Source: Actinomycetospora sp. (GTDB taxonomy: Bacteria; Actinomycetota; Actinomycetes; Mycobacteriales; Pseudonocardiaceae). From it: a stretch of 25,268 nucleotides of DNA. Below the pieces are notes generated by a model. It was not told the origin of the DNA. It worked only from the letters and a program-made list of their open reading frames with translations, and searched no databases. The DNA lies in contig JAICLN010000007.1 in NCBI GenBank assembly GCA_025925615.1, positions 1 to 25,268 on the forward strand, read 5' to 3'. Below are positions 9,557 to 23,478 of this stretch, one piece after another. A program made the translations under genes and the position numbers. The stretch's first letter is position 1. Each line of letters starts with the position of its first letter.

Positions 9557-9574
9557 CGTTAGTGATCGTTAGTG
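9557..9574. repeat. direct repeat CGTTAGTG x2
   Basis: CGTTAGTG occurs at 9557-9564 and again at 9567-9574, a 10-bp period that puts both on one face of the helix. TTGACG (9532-9537) lies upstream. It could be a tandem activator or response-regulator site, but no gene follows on the plus strand; from here to 9788 I see nothing else. Confidence 0.35.
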
Positions 9575-9788
9575 GGCTGAACAGACGCACCGGTTTCCAC
9601 ACGGTGAGCCTGCGGGCGGTCGATCGAGGACGGCCCTCGCCTCCCGCACCGTCTGAGGTGAGAGTTCGCAGGTCCGGGGCCCGTAGTGGGGCTGGGGTGG
9701 GCACCGACCATGACAGGTCGCGGTGGTCGAGCCACCACGTAGCCGCAGACGGTCCTCATCCCGCCGCGCAGCATGTCCGCGAGCACCG

Positions 9789-11714
9789 TCACCCGTCCTC
9801 GGTGATCGGCAGCGACAGGCCCAGCGCCCGCCGCACGAACGCGATCTCCGCGGCGGTGTGCCGCAGCGTCTCCGCGACGACCAGCGAGCCGTGGCCGGCG
9901 TCGTAGCGGATCATCGCGTACTCCTTCCCGCGCTCGGCGAGCCCGTCGAGGTAGTTGTCGATCTGCCGGATCGGGCAGCGCGGGTCGTTCTCGCCGGCCA
10001 GCACGAGGACCGGCGCGGACACCTCGTCGAGGTAGGTCAGCGGCGACGCGGTCCGGTAGACCTCCGGCACGTCGGTGGGGGAGCCCCCGAAGAGCGAGCG
10101 GTCGAACGCGCGCAGCGGCTCCATCTCGTCGGAGTAGGCGGCGATGTAGTCCGCGACCGGGACGCCCGCGCAGCCCACCGCCCACCGCTGCGGCTGCACC
10201 CCGAGCCCGAGCAGCGTCAGGTACCCGCCCCACGACCAGCCCTCGAGCACGCACGCGGCGGGGTCCGCGAGCCCGGACTCCACGGCCCAGGCCTGCACGA
10301 CGGCGACGTCCTCGAGCTCGGTGGTGCCGGGGCGGCCCTCGATGGCGTCGCGCCAGACCGAGCCGTAGCCCGACGAGCCGCGGTAGTTCACGTGCACCAC
10401 GGCGAACCCGGCGTCGAGCCAGACGGCGCGGACCGCGGAGTACCGGTCCTCGTCGGCGGCCTGCGGCCCGCCGTGGATCATGAACAGCGTCGGGACGGGG
10501 CCCGACGTCCCCTCGGGCCGCGCGTAGAGGGCGTGCACGTCGCCGCCGGGGCCGGGCACCCACGCGTCGTCGAGCCGCACCGACGGCGCTGGTCGGTCAC
10601 CAGGAGGTGTGAGGAGCACCTCGTCGGTCCCGTCGGGACGCAGCACCCGCACCGACGACGGCTGCTCCGCCGAGGACCACCCGTACTCGATCGAGCCGTC
10701 GGGTCGGACGTCCGCGCCCCCGACCGAGCCCGCGGCGGTCGGCAGGTCGCGCAGCTCGCCGGAGACGAGGTCGTAGCGGTGCAGCGTGGTGCGCCCGGCG
10801 CGGGTGTGCGCCACGAGCAGCGCGGACGCGTCCGGGTAGAAGCCGGCCGAGATGTCGCCGGGCAGGTCGATGTCGACCTCGGTCTCCGTCCCGGTCACCG
10901 GGTCCCAGATCAGCACCTCGTCCCGGCCGCGGCGTTCGTGGCCGACCAGCAGCCGGCTGTCGCCCGCCACCGGGGCGAACTCGATCGGGTCCAGGCCCTT
11001 GCCCTCGCCGTCGTACAGGTCGGCGACCGCGGACCCGTCCTCGACCCGCAGTACCCGGATCGCCGGGTGGCGGGAGTCGCCGTGCTCGGAGTGCGAGATC
11101 GCCAGCAGCGTCTCGTCACGGGAGAGCCCGCCGATGCCCGCGTCCTCGGTGTGCTCGTAGACGGTGCGCAGGGCGGCGTCGCCGACCGCGACGGCGAGCG
11201 TGGACCCGTCGTCGGTGGACCAGCCGATGGCAGTGGTGGTGCGCCCCAGGTCCAGGCCCGCGGGGTAACCGCGGGCGGCGCCGGCGACGGCCGGCTCGGC
11301 CGTCGCGTTGTTTCCCGGGTCGAGCTCCCCTATCGGCGTGCTCCCCTGACTGCTCCGTCTCCCGCCGGCGACGAACGGCTCGCGGACCCACGTGCCGAAC
11401 TCGTCGCCGTCGGTGTCGTCGAACCACCAGATGTCCGCGCCGTCCACCGAGACCGTGGCGCCGCGGGTGCCGTTCGGGCGGTCGGTCACCTGCCGGTGGG
11501 CGTCGGCGTCCCGGTCCCAGGCGTAGACCTCCCAGGTGCCGCTGGCGTTGGAGGAGTAGACGCTGCGGGCGGTGGCGTCGCGCGCCCAGTCCGGCACCGA
11601 GATCCGGGCGGCGGTGAACCGGCCGCGCCAGCGGGCCTCCGCGGCGGCATCGGCGAACAGGGGCTCGGGGACGTCCACCGTGGGGTCGGTGCGCTGCGGG
11701 CTCTCGGTGACCAC
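9789..11714 (-). CDS. S9-family prolyl oligopeptidase / acylaminoacyl-peptidase
   Basis: A serine peptidase of 641 residues cleaving short peptides, probably cytosolic since no signal peptide is present. The N-terminal two-thirds (about 30-385) is a beta-propeller with repeated WD-like strands (VYAWDRDADAHRQV, LHRYDLVSGELRDL). The C-terminal alpha/beta-hydrolase begins near 400. HGGP (414-417) is the oxyanion region, and the nucleophile is Ser494 in GWSWGGY (a variant of the usual GGSYGG). Asp577 lies in ENDPRCPI and His608 in DAGHG, so the triad is complete. The start is taken as the GTG at 11714, with no good Shine-Dalgarno. Residues about 118-141 (RRSSQGSTPIGELDPGNNAT onward) look like an insertion between propeller strands and contain the 17-bp repeat. 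It is divergent from the carboxylase gene, 92 bp apart. The exact peptidase subfamily is uncertain. Confidence 0.92.
   Translation of the reverse strand: MVTESPQRTDPTVDVPEPLFADAAAEARWRGRFTAARISVPDWARDATARSVYSSNASGTWEVYAWDRDADAHRQVTDRPNGTRGATVSVDGADIWWFDDTDGDEFGTWVREPFVAGGRRSSQGSTPIGELDPGNNATAEPAVAGAARGYPAGLDLGRTTTAIGWSTDDGSTLAVAVGDAALRTVYEHTEDAGIGGLSRDETLLAISHSEHGDSRHPAIRVLRVEDGSAVADLYDGEGKGLDPIEFAPVAGDSRLLVGHERRGRDEVLIWDPVTGTETEVDIDLPGDISAGFYPDASALLVAHTRAGRTTLHRYDLVSGELRDLPTAAGSVGGADVRPDGSIEYGWSSAEQPSSVRVLRPDGTDEVLLTPPGDRPAPSVRLDDAWVPGPGGDVHALYARPEGTSGPVPTLFMIHGGPQAADEDRYSAVRAVWLDAGFAVVHVNYRGSSGYGSVWRDAIEGRPGTTELEDVAVVQAWAVESGLADPAACVLEGWSWGGYLTLLGLGVQPQRWAVGCAGVPVADYIAAYSDEMEPLRAFDRSLFGGSPTDVPEVYRTASPLTYLDEVSAPVLVLAGENDPRCPIRQIDNYLDGLAERGKEYAMIRYDAGHGSLVVAETLRHTAAEIAFVRRALGLSLPITEDG
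11327..11343. repeat. 17-bp repeat, copy B (inside the S9 peptidase gene)
   Basis: Exact copy of the sequence at 7368-7384. On the coding strand it falls in another frame and reads S-T-P-I-G, within a stretch that appears to be extra sequence in this protein. The flanking TTGTTTCCCGGG is similar to TTGCATTCCCGAGG next to copy A, but on the opposite side. Confidence 0.6.
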
Positions 11715-11806
11715 ACCGGAGATGATGCCTGTTCCGGACCCGGCCGCCCGAAATCGTCGGGACGGCGGACTGGCGAGTACACGCGGAACGAGGAATCTTC
11801 TCGGGC

Positions 11807-17392
<5,586 letters not shown>

Positions 17393-17462
17393 CGGACAGC
17401 GCGGCCACCAGCTCGTCCCACGACGACGGCGGGGGTGGTCCCGTCGGGCCGGACGACGGGGC

Positions 17463-18116
17463 TCACGCGCGGACGACGCGCGCGTGCAGGACCGTCTCCG
17501 AGGGGATGAACGGCTCGAGGCGGTAGCCGGGCAGCGGGCCGTCCAGCAGCCGCTCGCCCGCGCCGATGAGGGTCGGTGAGACGACGAGGTGCATCTCGTC
17601 GACCAGGCCCTCGGCCAGGAACTGCTGCACCGTCGACACCCCGCCGCCGAGCCGGACGTCCTGACCGCCCGCGGCGTCGACGGCGAGCTCGAGGGTCTTC
17701 TCGGGGGAGGCGTCGACGAAGTGGAAGGTCGTGCCGCCCTCCATCTCCAGGTCCGGCCGCGGGTGGTGGGTCATGACGAAGACGTCGTGGTGGTAGGGCG
17801 GGTTCGGCCCCCACCAGCCCGTCCACGAGTGGTCCGGCCAGGGACCGCGAACCGGCCCGAACATGTTCCGGCCCATGATCGTGGCGCCGATGCCCTCGAA
17901 GCCGACGCGCGCCTCGTCGTCGTCGGGCCCGGTGGTGCCTCCCTCCTCGCCGGCGAGCTCGTGGAAGAAGCGGGTCGCGAACATCCAGTCGTGCAGCCCG
18001 TCGCGGGCGTCGCCGCCGGTGGGGCCGTCCCCCATGGGTGCGTCGAGGCGCTGGTTCGGGCCCGCGGCGAAGCCGTCGAGGGACAGCGTGAAGGCGTGGA
18101 CGCGGAGTCGGGCCAC
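17463..18116 (-). CDS. dihydrofolate reductase / RibD C-terminal family protein
   Basis: A 217-residue reductase-like protein of the RibD_C superfamily, which includes pyrimidine reductases and many uncharacterised NADPH-dependent proteins. Recognisable parts are the N-terminal strand VHAFTLSLDGFAAGP (6-20), GATIMGRNMFGP (77-88), and the C-terminal VRLGGGVSTVQQFLAEGLVDEMHLVVSPTLIGAGERL (154-190), the typical end of the family. It is not a true DHFR by sequence and its substrate is unknown. The start is GTG 18116, five bases after GGGAGG; longer versions run into the divergent promoter region. It is divergent from an HxlR-type regulator, 80 bp apart, and is a likely target of it. It converges with the carboxylase gene; the 70 bp between them hold only a weak hairpin (CCCGTC/GACGGG). 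Confidence 0.9.
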   Translation of the reverse strand: MARLRVHAFTLSLDGFAAGPNQRLDAPMGDGPTGGDARDGLHDWMFATRFFHELAGEEGGTTGPDDDEARVGFEGIGATIMGRNMFGPVRGPWPDHSWTGWWGPNPPYHHDVFVMTHHPRPDLEMEGGTTFHFVDASPEKTLELAVDAAGGQDVRLGGGVSTVQQFLAEGLVDEMHLVVSPTLIGAGERLLDGPLPGYRLEPFIPSETVLHARVVRA

Positions 18117-18181
18117 GGGAGCCTCCCGGCGAGTGATCCTGTTCTGCAATCGGTCGTCGGAACCGTAGGGCCGAGTAGTGG

Positions 18182-18187
18182 TAAAGT
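18182..18187 (+). promoter_or_regulatory. candidate -10 of the HxlR regulator, with small dyad
   Basis: TAAAGT lies nine bases before the ATG at 18197, giving a 5' leader of only about two or three bases. No Shine-Dalgarno is present, so the gene is probably leaderless. The dyad GTGC-AA-GCAC (18186-18195) overlaps the -10 box and the start point and could be the HxlR site. GGAACC (18159-18164) lies 17 bases upstream of the -10. Confidence 0.45.
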
Positions 18188-18196
18188 GCAAGCACC

Positions 18197-18697
18197 ATGG
18201 AGCGCGAACCGAGGTCGGGCTGCCCGATCAACCAGGCCGTGGAGGCGTTCGGCGACCGCTGGAGCCTGCTGGTGCTGCGCGACATGGTCTTCGGCGGCCG
18301 CCGGTACTTCCGCGAGCTGCTCGCCGGGAACCAGGAGGGGATCGCGTCCAACATCCTCGCCGATCGGCTGCGCGGGCTGGTCGCGTCCGGGCTGCTCACC
18401 CGCGACGACGCCGGGCGGGGCCGGCGGGTGACCTACAGCCTCACCGAGCAGGCCATCCAGCTCGTCCCCGTCTTCGCCGCGCTGGGGTCCTGGGGGTTGC
18501 GCCACCGCCGGACGAGCGAGCCGCTGCGGGTGCGCGCCCAGCTGCTGGAGGAGGGCGGACCGGAGCTGTGGGCGGCGTTCATGGACGAGCTGCGCAGCGT
18601 GCACCTCGGCGCGCCCGCCCCGAGCGGGCCCTCGGCCACCGAGCGGCTGGCCGAGGCGTACGCGGAGGTGTCGGCGCGGCAGACTGCGGTCTCGTGA
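18197..18697 (+). CDS. HxlR-family winged-helix regulator
   Basis: A 166-residue transcription factor. The HxlR domain fills residues about 9-100: CPINQAVEAFGDRWSLLVLRDMVFGGRRYFREL with the family cysteine at position 9, then SNILADRLRGLVASGLLTRDDAG (recognition helix and turn) and RVTYSLTEQAIQLVPVFAALGSWG. The tail of about 60 residues is unlike the short tails of most HxlR proteins and is of unknown use. The ATG at 18197 is chosen from the domain start and the -10 spacing. The stop overlaps the start of the crotonase gene (GTGA), so both are made together. It is divergent from the DHFR-like gene and probably controls both directions. Confidence 0.9.
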   Translation: MEREPRSGCPINQAVEAFGDRWSLLVLRDMVFGGRRYFRELLAGNQEGIASNILADRLRGLVASGLLTRDDAGRGRRVTYSLTEQAIQLVPVFAALGSWGLRHRRTSEPLRVRAQLLEEGGPELWAAFMDELRSVHLGAPAPSGPSATERLAEAYAEVSARQTAVS

Positions 18698-19431
18698 TCG
18701 AGTCCCACGCGCACGGCGCCGTGACCGAGCTGCGGATCGCGCGCCACGACCGCCGCAACGCCCTCAACACCGCCCACTGCCGCGACCTGCACGACGCGCT
18801 CGACGAGGCCGTCGCGGCCGGCACCCGCGCGGTCGTGCTCACCGGCGAGGGCACCGCCTTCTGCTCCGGGGCCGACCTCGACACCGTCGGCGACGCGGGC
18901 TTCCTGGACGCCCTCTACGCGATGCTGCACCGGATCGTGGCCGTGCCCGTCCCGGTGATCGCCGCGGTGCAGGGCCCGGCCATCGGCGCCGGCACCCAGC
19001 TCGCGATCGCCGCCGACCTGCGCGTCGGCGCCGACCGCGCGGTCTTCGGGCTCCCGACGGCGGCCCTCGGGCTCGCCGTGGACCCGTGGACGGTGCGCCG
19101 CCTCGCCCTGCTCGCCGGCGGGGGCCCGGCGCGGCGGATGCTGCTGGCGTGCGAGCAGCTCGACCACGCAGCGGCGCTCGCCCACGGGCTCCTCGACCGC
19201 ACCGGGTCGCCCGAGGACGCGCTGGCCTGGGCGGCCGAGATCGCGGAGCTCGCCCCGCTGACGCTCGCCTACAACAAGCTCGCGGTGAACCGGCTGCTCG
19301 AGGACCAGCGCGACCCCGAGACCCTCGACGCGGTCGGGGCGGCGTTCTCGGCGTGCTGGGCGAGCGAGGACCTGGTCGAGGGCCGGCGGGCCCGGGAGGA
19401 GAAGCGCCCGGCCCGGTTCGTCGGCCGCTGA
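18694..19431 (+). CDS. EchA6-like crotonase, probably non-catalytic
   Basis: A 245-residue enoyl-CoA hydratase/isomerase-fold protein. The oxyanion-hole segments are present: GEGTAFCSGADLDTV (about 51-65) and GPAIGAGTQLAIAADLRV (about 92-109). Where active hydratases have QPE at the first catalytic glutamate, this protein has LPT in FGLPTAALGLAVDPWTVRRL. That segment and the ending EEKRPARF match Mycobacterium tuberculosis EchA6 ([20 protein letters not shown], ending EKRPPKF, from memory). EchA6 binds acyl-CoA without hydratase activity and serves mycolic-acid FAS-II. The start is GTG 18694, overlapping the HxlR stop by four bases, a coupled arrangement. It ends nine bases before the convergent acyltransferase fusion. 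An acyl-CoA binding or shuttling role is inferred. Confidence 0.85.
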   Translation: MIESHAHGAVTELRIARHDRRNALNTAHCRDLHDALDEAVAAGTRAVVLTGEGTAFCSGADLDTVGDAGFLDALYAMLHRIVAVPVPVIAAVQGPAIGAGTQLAIAADLRVGADRAVFGLPTAALGLAVDPWTVRRLALLAGGGPARRMLLACEQLDHAAALAHGLLDRTGSPEDALAWAAEIAELAPLTLAYNKLAVNRLLEDQRDPETLDAVGAAFSACWASEDLVEGRRAREEKRPARFVGR

Positions 19432-19440
19432 GAGCCGGGC

Positions 19441-20901
19441 TCAGTCCTCGCCCGGCCAATGGGCGAGGGTGTCCAGGTAGAGCTGCCGGACGCTCTCGAC
19501 CCGCTCGTCGAGGTCGGCCGGTTCCCAGGCCGACACGTCGATCGGCGGGAGCACCGCCACCTGCACCACGCCTGGGTGGATGATCATCGCGTTGCGGCCC
19601 ATGAGCTCGCCGGTGTTGCGGAACACCAGGGGGACCACCGGCACGCCGGCCTGCATCGCGAGGTGGAAGGCGCCCTTCTTGAACGGGCCCGGGCTCGGCG
19701 TCGCCGACCGCGTGCCCTCGGGGGCGATGACGACCGAGACCCCGTTGCGCAGCCGCTCGACGGCGGGCTCGAGGGCCTTGCGGGCCTGCGCGTTGTCGGC
19801 CCGGTCGATGAACGCGGTCTCGAGCAGGCGCATGAGCGGCCCGAAGAGCGGGTTGGTCGCCAGTTCCTTCTTCGCCACCGGCGCGAAGTTGCCGCGCAGC
19901 AGCCCGCCGAGCACGAGCACGTCGAGCTGGCTCTGGTGGTTGAACAGGAACACCGCGGGCTGGGCGTCCCAGATGTGGTGGGCGCCGTGCACGTCGAGCT
20001 GGACGCCCGAGGCCAGCAGCGAGAGGTCGCCGCCGAGGCCGATGCCCATGTTCAGCCCGGCCCGCCGGGAGCCGCCGAGCAGACCCAGGCCCAGCCCCGT
20101 CGCGAACCCGCCCATCATCCCGGCGTACGTGCCGGCGGTCCGGGCCACCTCGACCGGCCCGGCCCACGGCCGGCCGGCGAAGTCGACGACCGGCCAGCCG
20201 CGCTCCGCGGCGGCGCGCCGCAGGCCGCCCGACGGGTTCACCGCGGTGGGCCGCCCGACGGTCGCGAGGAACGGGACGTCCTCGTTGCCGTTCGAGTAGG
20301 CGAAGCTGGCGTCGAGGTCGACCTGGTGGGCGGCGGCGAAGTCCTTGACCGCGGCCGCCTTGCCCTCCCCGTACGGGGTCCGCCCCTCGGGGTGGCCGGT
20401 GAGCTTGCCGTGCTCGTCGACCTCCAGCGCGGTGTAGATCGTGTGCTCGACCCCGAGGGCCTTCGCGGCCGGCTCGACCTGGAACCGGGTCGCCGACGAC
20501 GCCAGCACGACCGTGTGCCCGCGCTCCAGGTGGGCGCGCACCAGCCGCCAGGCCTCGGGGTACACCGTCGGCCCGATCTCGTCGCGGAACAGGTCCCGGC
20601 CGAGCTTCTCCAGGTCCTCGGGGGTCCGGCCGGCCCAGGTCCGGCCCGTGATCCCGAGGAACTTGCGGAAGTCCTCCTCGGTCTCGAGGCGCTGTGCTCC
20701 GGCGAGGAGGGTGCGCAGCGTCGTGCCGGGCCGGACGTCGAGGTTGCGCACGTGGTGGCGCATGAACGCCGTCACCGAGTAGCCGGCGATCACGGTGCCG
20801 TCGAAGTCGAAGAACGCGCCGACCTGCGGTCCCTCGGGGCTGTTCCGGACGTCCTCGAGCAGTCCGGCGGCTACGCCGCCGGCCACGTCAGGGTCGGACA
20901 C
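19441..20901 (-). CDS. plsC: HAD-IB hydrolase / 1-acylglycerol-3-phosphate acyltransferase fusion
   Basis: A two-domain protein of 486 residues. The N-terminal HAD domain (about 28-215) has FFDFDGTV (D32, D34), SSATRF near 135, Lys181 and YSNGNEDVPFL (202-212). In the last motif Asn replaces the first Asp of the usual YxDSxxD pattern, leaving D208. A glycine-rich linker (about 258-300, GGFATGLGLGLLGG) could touch the membrane. The acyltransferase domain (about 310-486) has NHQSQLD (H322, D327), APEGTRS (394-400) and VPLVFRN. It would acylate lysophosphatidic acid to phosphatidic acid. The GTG at 20901 is chosen because AGGAGA precedes it at good spacing; ATG 20928 has none. It overlaps the end of plsB by 14 bases, so both acylation steps are co-translated, as in the mycobacterial plsB2-plsC pair. 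The role of the HAD domain is unknown. Confidence 0.9.
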   Translation of the reverse strand: MSDPDVAGGVAAGLLEDVRNSPEGPQVGAFFDFDGTVIAGYSVTAFMRHHVRNLDVRPGTTLRTLLAGAQRLETEEDFRKFLGITGRTWAGRTPEDLEKLGRDLFRDEIGPTVYPEAWRLVRAHLERGHTVVLASSATRFQVEPAAKALGVEHTIYTALEVDEHGKLTGHPEGRTPYGEGKAAAVKDFAAAHQVDLDASFAYSNGNEDVPFLATVGRPTAVNPSGGLRRAAAERGWPVVDFAGRPWAGPVEVARTAGTYAGMMGGFATGLGLGLLGGSRRAGLNMGIGLGGDLSLLASGVQLDVHGAHHIWDAQPAVFLFNHQSQLDVLVLGGLLRGNFAPVAKKELATNPLFGPLMRLLETAFIDRADNAQARKALEPAVERLRNGVSVVIAPEGTRSATPSPGPFKKGAFHLAMQAGVPVVPLVFRNTGELMGRNAMIIHPGVVQVAVLPPIDVSAWEPADLDERVESVRQLYLDTLAHWPGED

Positions 20902-23398
20902 CGGTGTTCTCCTGTCGGTTGCGGGCATCGGTCTCGTCGATGCGGACGACCCGACCGACCACGGCGCGGACCTCGTCGGCGAACGCCCGGCGTCGCGCGG
21001 CGAGGCCGGCCCGCGCGGCGTCGAGGTCGTCGCCCGTCGCCCGCGTGGCGGCGTCGGTGGGGACCTCCACGAGCCCTCTATTGCCCGCCAGGCGCAGTGC
21101 TGATGCGAACAGCTCCCGCGACAATGCCTCCGGCCCGTGCAACCGGCCCTGGAGCAGCAGCTGCTGGCCGACGGCGGAGCAGTCGTCGAACAGCTCGGCC
21201 TCGACGACCTCCCGGCCGACGTCCCAGGCCGCGAGCCGCTCCGCCAGGAGCCACTGCGCGTCCACGAAGGACCGCAGCACGCGGTGCGCGCACAGGAACC
21301 GGCTGGCCAGCAGGATCTCCTTGGTGCGGGACACCGGGCGGCCGGCCTCGGTCCAGTCCGGGTCCACCAGGGAGAGCTCGGTGGCCAGCTCGGCGCGGAA
21401 GGTCTCCTTGTCGGGGAAGAAGAACTCGTACTTGAGCAGGTCGCGCAGGGCCAGGGCGTGGGTGAACCCCGCGGCCAGGGCCTCGCGCCCGTCGTCGGCG
21501 TCGTCGACCTCGAGGACCGAGAGCTCGACGATCGCGCGGTTCACGAAGTGGTGGATGGCCGAGTTCCGGTAGAACGCGGCCACGATGTGGTGGCCGGCCT
21601 CGACCGAGAACACCGGCTCGGTGCCCTCGGTGTAGGCGCTCACCACCTTCTCCCGGCGCAGCGAGAGCAGCGCCTCGGCGACCCCGCCGTTGGTCCGCAG
21701 CGACTCCACCCCGGTGTGCGGCAGTTTGCGGGCGTCGACGTAGTCCAGGACCGGCTCGACCACCCGCCGCACCTGGGAGAGGGTGAGCGCGCGGTCGCGG
21801 ACCCCGAGCAGCGCGAGCGCGGCCAGGGCGATCGGGGTCACCGGGGTGACCCGGTTGATGCGGACGAAGACCTCGAAGGCGGTCTTCTGGAGGGCCAGGC
21901 GCCGGGCCGGGGAGTCACCGGCGTCGCCGTCCAGGGCGTCCGGGCTGCGCTCAAGGGCAGGGTCGCCCGCCGACGAGAGCGACTGGCGCAGCGAGAGCGG
22001 CTCCCCGAAGCTGACGTGCAGTGAGCCGACCGGCCGCCGCTGGGCGCGGGCGTACCCCGCGAGCCAGCGCAGCCCCTCGGGCGTCTTGGCCGACCCGGTC
22101 TGCTCGGCGGCCATCTGGTGCACTTCCTGGAGCTGATCGTGCATGATCGACACGGGCACCAGGTAGACGTCGGAGGCCCGCCGGGTCTCGACGGCGTGCG
22201 CGACGTCGGCGAGCAGCCCGTACTTCGGCGGGCGCAGCTTGCCGGTGCGGGAGCGGCCGCCCTCCATGTACCACTCGAGGTTGAAGCGCTTGGCCGCCAG
22301 CCAGGAGAAGTACTCCCGGACGACCGCCTTGTAGACCGCGTCCTTGCCGAAGCTGCGGCGGATGAAGATGATCCCGCTGCGCCGGGCCAGGGCCTCGAGG
22401 CCCCAGATGCGCAGGTTGTTCCCGCCGAGCACGTGATTGCGCGGGAAGTCGTTCTCGCGCAGCACCTCGGCGAGCACGAACGGGTCGGTGTAGGAGCGGT
22501 GCGAGGGCAGGAAGACCAGCGCGTGCTCGGCGTTCAGCTCACGCAGCGGCTCGAGCCCGCTGGTGTCGGCGTGGACCTCCCACGCGCGGTCGTGCATCGG
22601 GCGCAGGACACCGGAGAACAGATCGACCGCGGTCGGGTCCATCGCCGCGACGAGGCTCTGCAGGTCCTTCTCCGCCTCGAGGGCGATGTCGGCCTCGGGG
22701 CGTCCGGTCTCCTCGGCGAGGCGGCGGACCTCGCGGGCGAAGTGCGCGCCCCCGACGATCTGGTCGCTCACCTCGCGCGGGACCTTCGACCGGTTGCCGA
22801 GCACGCTGCGTTCGGCGCGGTCGAGCGCGAGCTTGGCCTGCTGGGCGACGAAGCGGACGAAGTCCTCGGTGCCGATGCCCATCCGCTCGCGGCGGTGGCG
22901 CACGAGCAGTTCACGCATCGTCGCCGGGCGGCCGACGACGACGCGGTGCTGGGTGCTGTCACTGCGGCTCTGGTGCGCGCGGGCGGCACGGGCGCGGTCG
23001 CGCAGCCACGAGCGGCGGGTGACCACGTCGAGCAGGCGGGGCAGCGTCTTCCGTTCGGGGGCGGGGCCCGCCGGCTCCCACACCAGCCGCACCGGCACCA
23101 GCAGCGCGTTGTCCCCGCGGGTCAGGCGGGCGGCGAGCTGTTCCCCCTCGGCGGGCACCGTCTCGACGCGGCGGCCGTTCGTCGGCCGGGCGCCGGTGAG
23201 CCAGCGGTCGATCAGCCGGCGCTCGAGCACGCTCGGGGCGTCCACGAGGATGACCAGAGGACGGTCGCCCGAGTCGGGCAGCGTCGCCGTGGGCCTGGCC
23301 GTGACCCCCGACGGACCCACGATGCGGGGCCGGTCCAGCGGGCCCCTCCCGGGCGGTTCCTCCGAGGGCGACGCGGCGGAGACGGACGGGGACTCCAC
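20888..23398 (-). CDS. plsB: glycerol-3-phosphate 1-O-acyltransferase, PlsB type
   Basis: Transfers a fatty acyl group to sn-glycerol 3-phosphate, the first step of membrane phospholipid synthesis; peripheral membrane protein. The 836-residue length suits the large PlsB family (the mycobacterial PlsB2 is slightly shorter). The acyltransferase motifs are in order: PSHRSYTDPFVL with H300 and D305, SGIIFIRRSFGKDAVYK (341-357), EWYMEGGRSRTGKLRPPK (375-391, with the EGGRSR signature at 379) and VYLVPVSIMHDQ. The long N-terminal region (1-285) is arginine-rich with no signal peptide. The GTG at 23398 lies six bases after GGGAGG; the frame can be extended to GTG 23461 but without a ribosome-binding site. 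The downstream plsC overlaps by 14 bases. The divergent alcohol dehydrogenase shares its promoter region. Confidence 0.95.
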   Translation of the reverse strand: MESPSVSAASPSEEPPGRGPLDRPRIVGPSGVTARPTATLPDSGDRPLVILVDAPSVLERRLIDRWLTGARPTNGRRVETVPAEGEQLAARLTRGDNALLVPVRLVWEPAGPAPERKTLPRLLDVVTRRSWLRDRARAARAHQSRSDSTQHRVVVGRPATMRELLVRHRRERMGIGTEDFVRFVAQQAKLALDRAERSVLGNRSKVPREVSDQIVGGAHFAREVRRLAEETGRPEADIALEAEKDLQSLVAAMDPTAVDLFSGVLRPMHDRAWEVHADTSGLEPLRELNAEHALVFLPSHRSYTDPFVLAEVLRENDFPRNHVLGGNNLRIWGLEALARRSGIIFIRRSFGKDAVYKAVVREYFSWLAAKRFNLEWYMEGGRSRTGKLRPPKYGLLADVAHAVETRRASDVYLVPVSIMHDQLQEVHQMAAEQTGSAKTPEGLRWLAGYARAQRRPVGSLHVSFGEPLSLRQSLSSAGDPALERSPDALDGDAGDSPARRLALQKTAFEVFVRINRVTPVTPIALAALALLGVRDRALTLSQVRRVVEPVLDYVDARKLPHTGVESLRTNGGVAEALLSLRREKVVSAYTEGTEPVFSVEAGHHIVAAFYRNSAIHHFVNRAIVELSVLEVDDADDGREALAAGFTHALALRDLLKYEFFFPDKETFRAELATELSLVDPDWTEAGRPVSRTKEILLASRFLCAHRVLRSFVDAQWLLAERLAAWDVGREVVEAELFDDCSAVGQQLLLQGRLHGPEALSRELFASALRLAGNRGLVEVPTDAATRATGDDLDAARAGLAARRRAFADEVRAVVGRVVRIDETDARNRQENTGVRP

Positions 23399-23478
23399 GG
23401 TGCACCTCCCGCGTGACGGCCCGCGCGACCCCGATGGGGCGGCGACGCGGGTGAGGGTCACCCTACCCGGCGGTCAGA

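Noticed and set aside
20902..20928. ATG at 20928 as the start of the HAD/acyltransferase fusion.
   Set aside because: No ribosome-binding site; AGGAGA is correctly spaced for the GTG at 20901.
23399..23461. GTG at 23461 as the plsB start.
   Set aside because: No Shine-Dalgarno; GGGAGG stands six bases before the GTG at 23398, and the extra residues are low-complexity.
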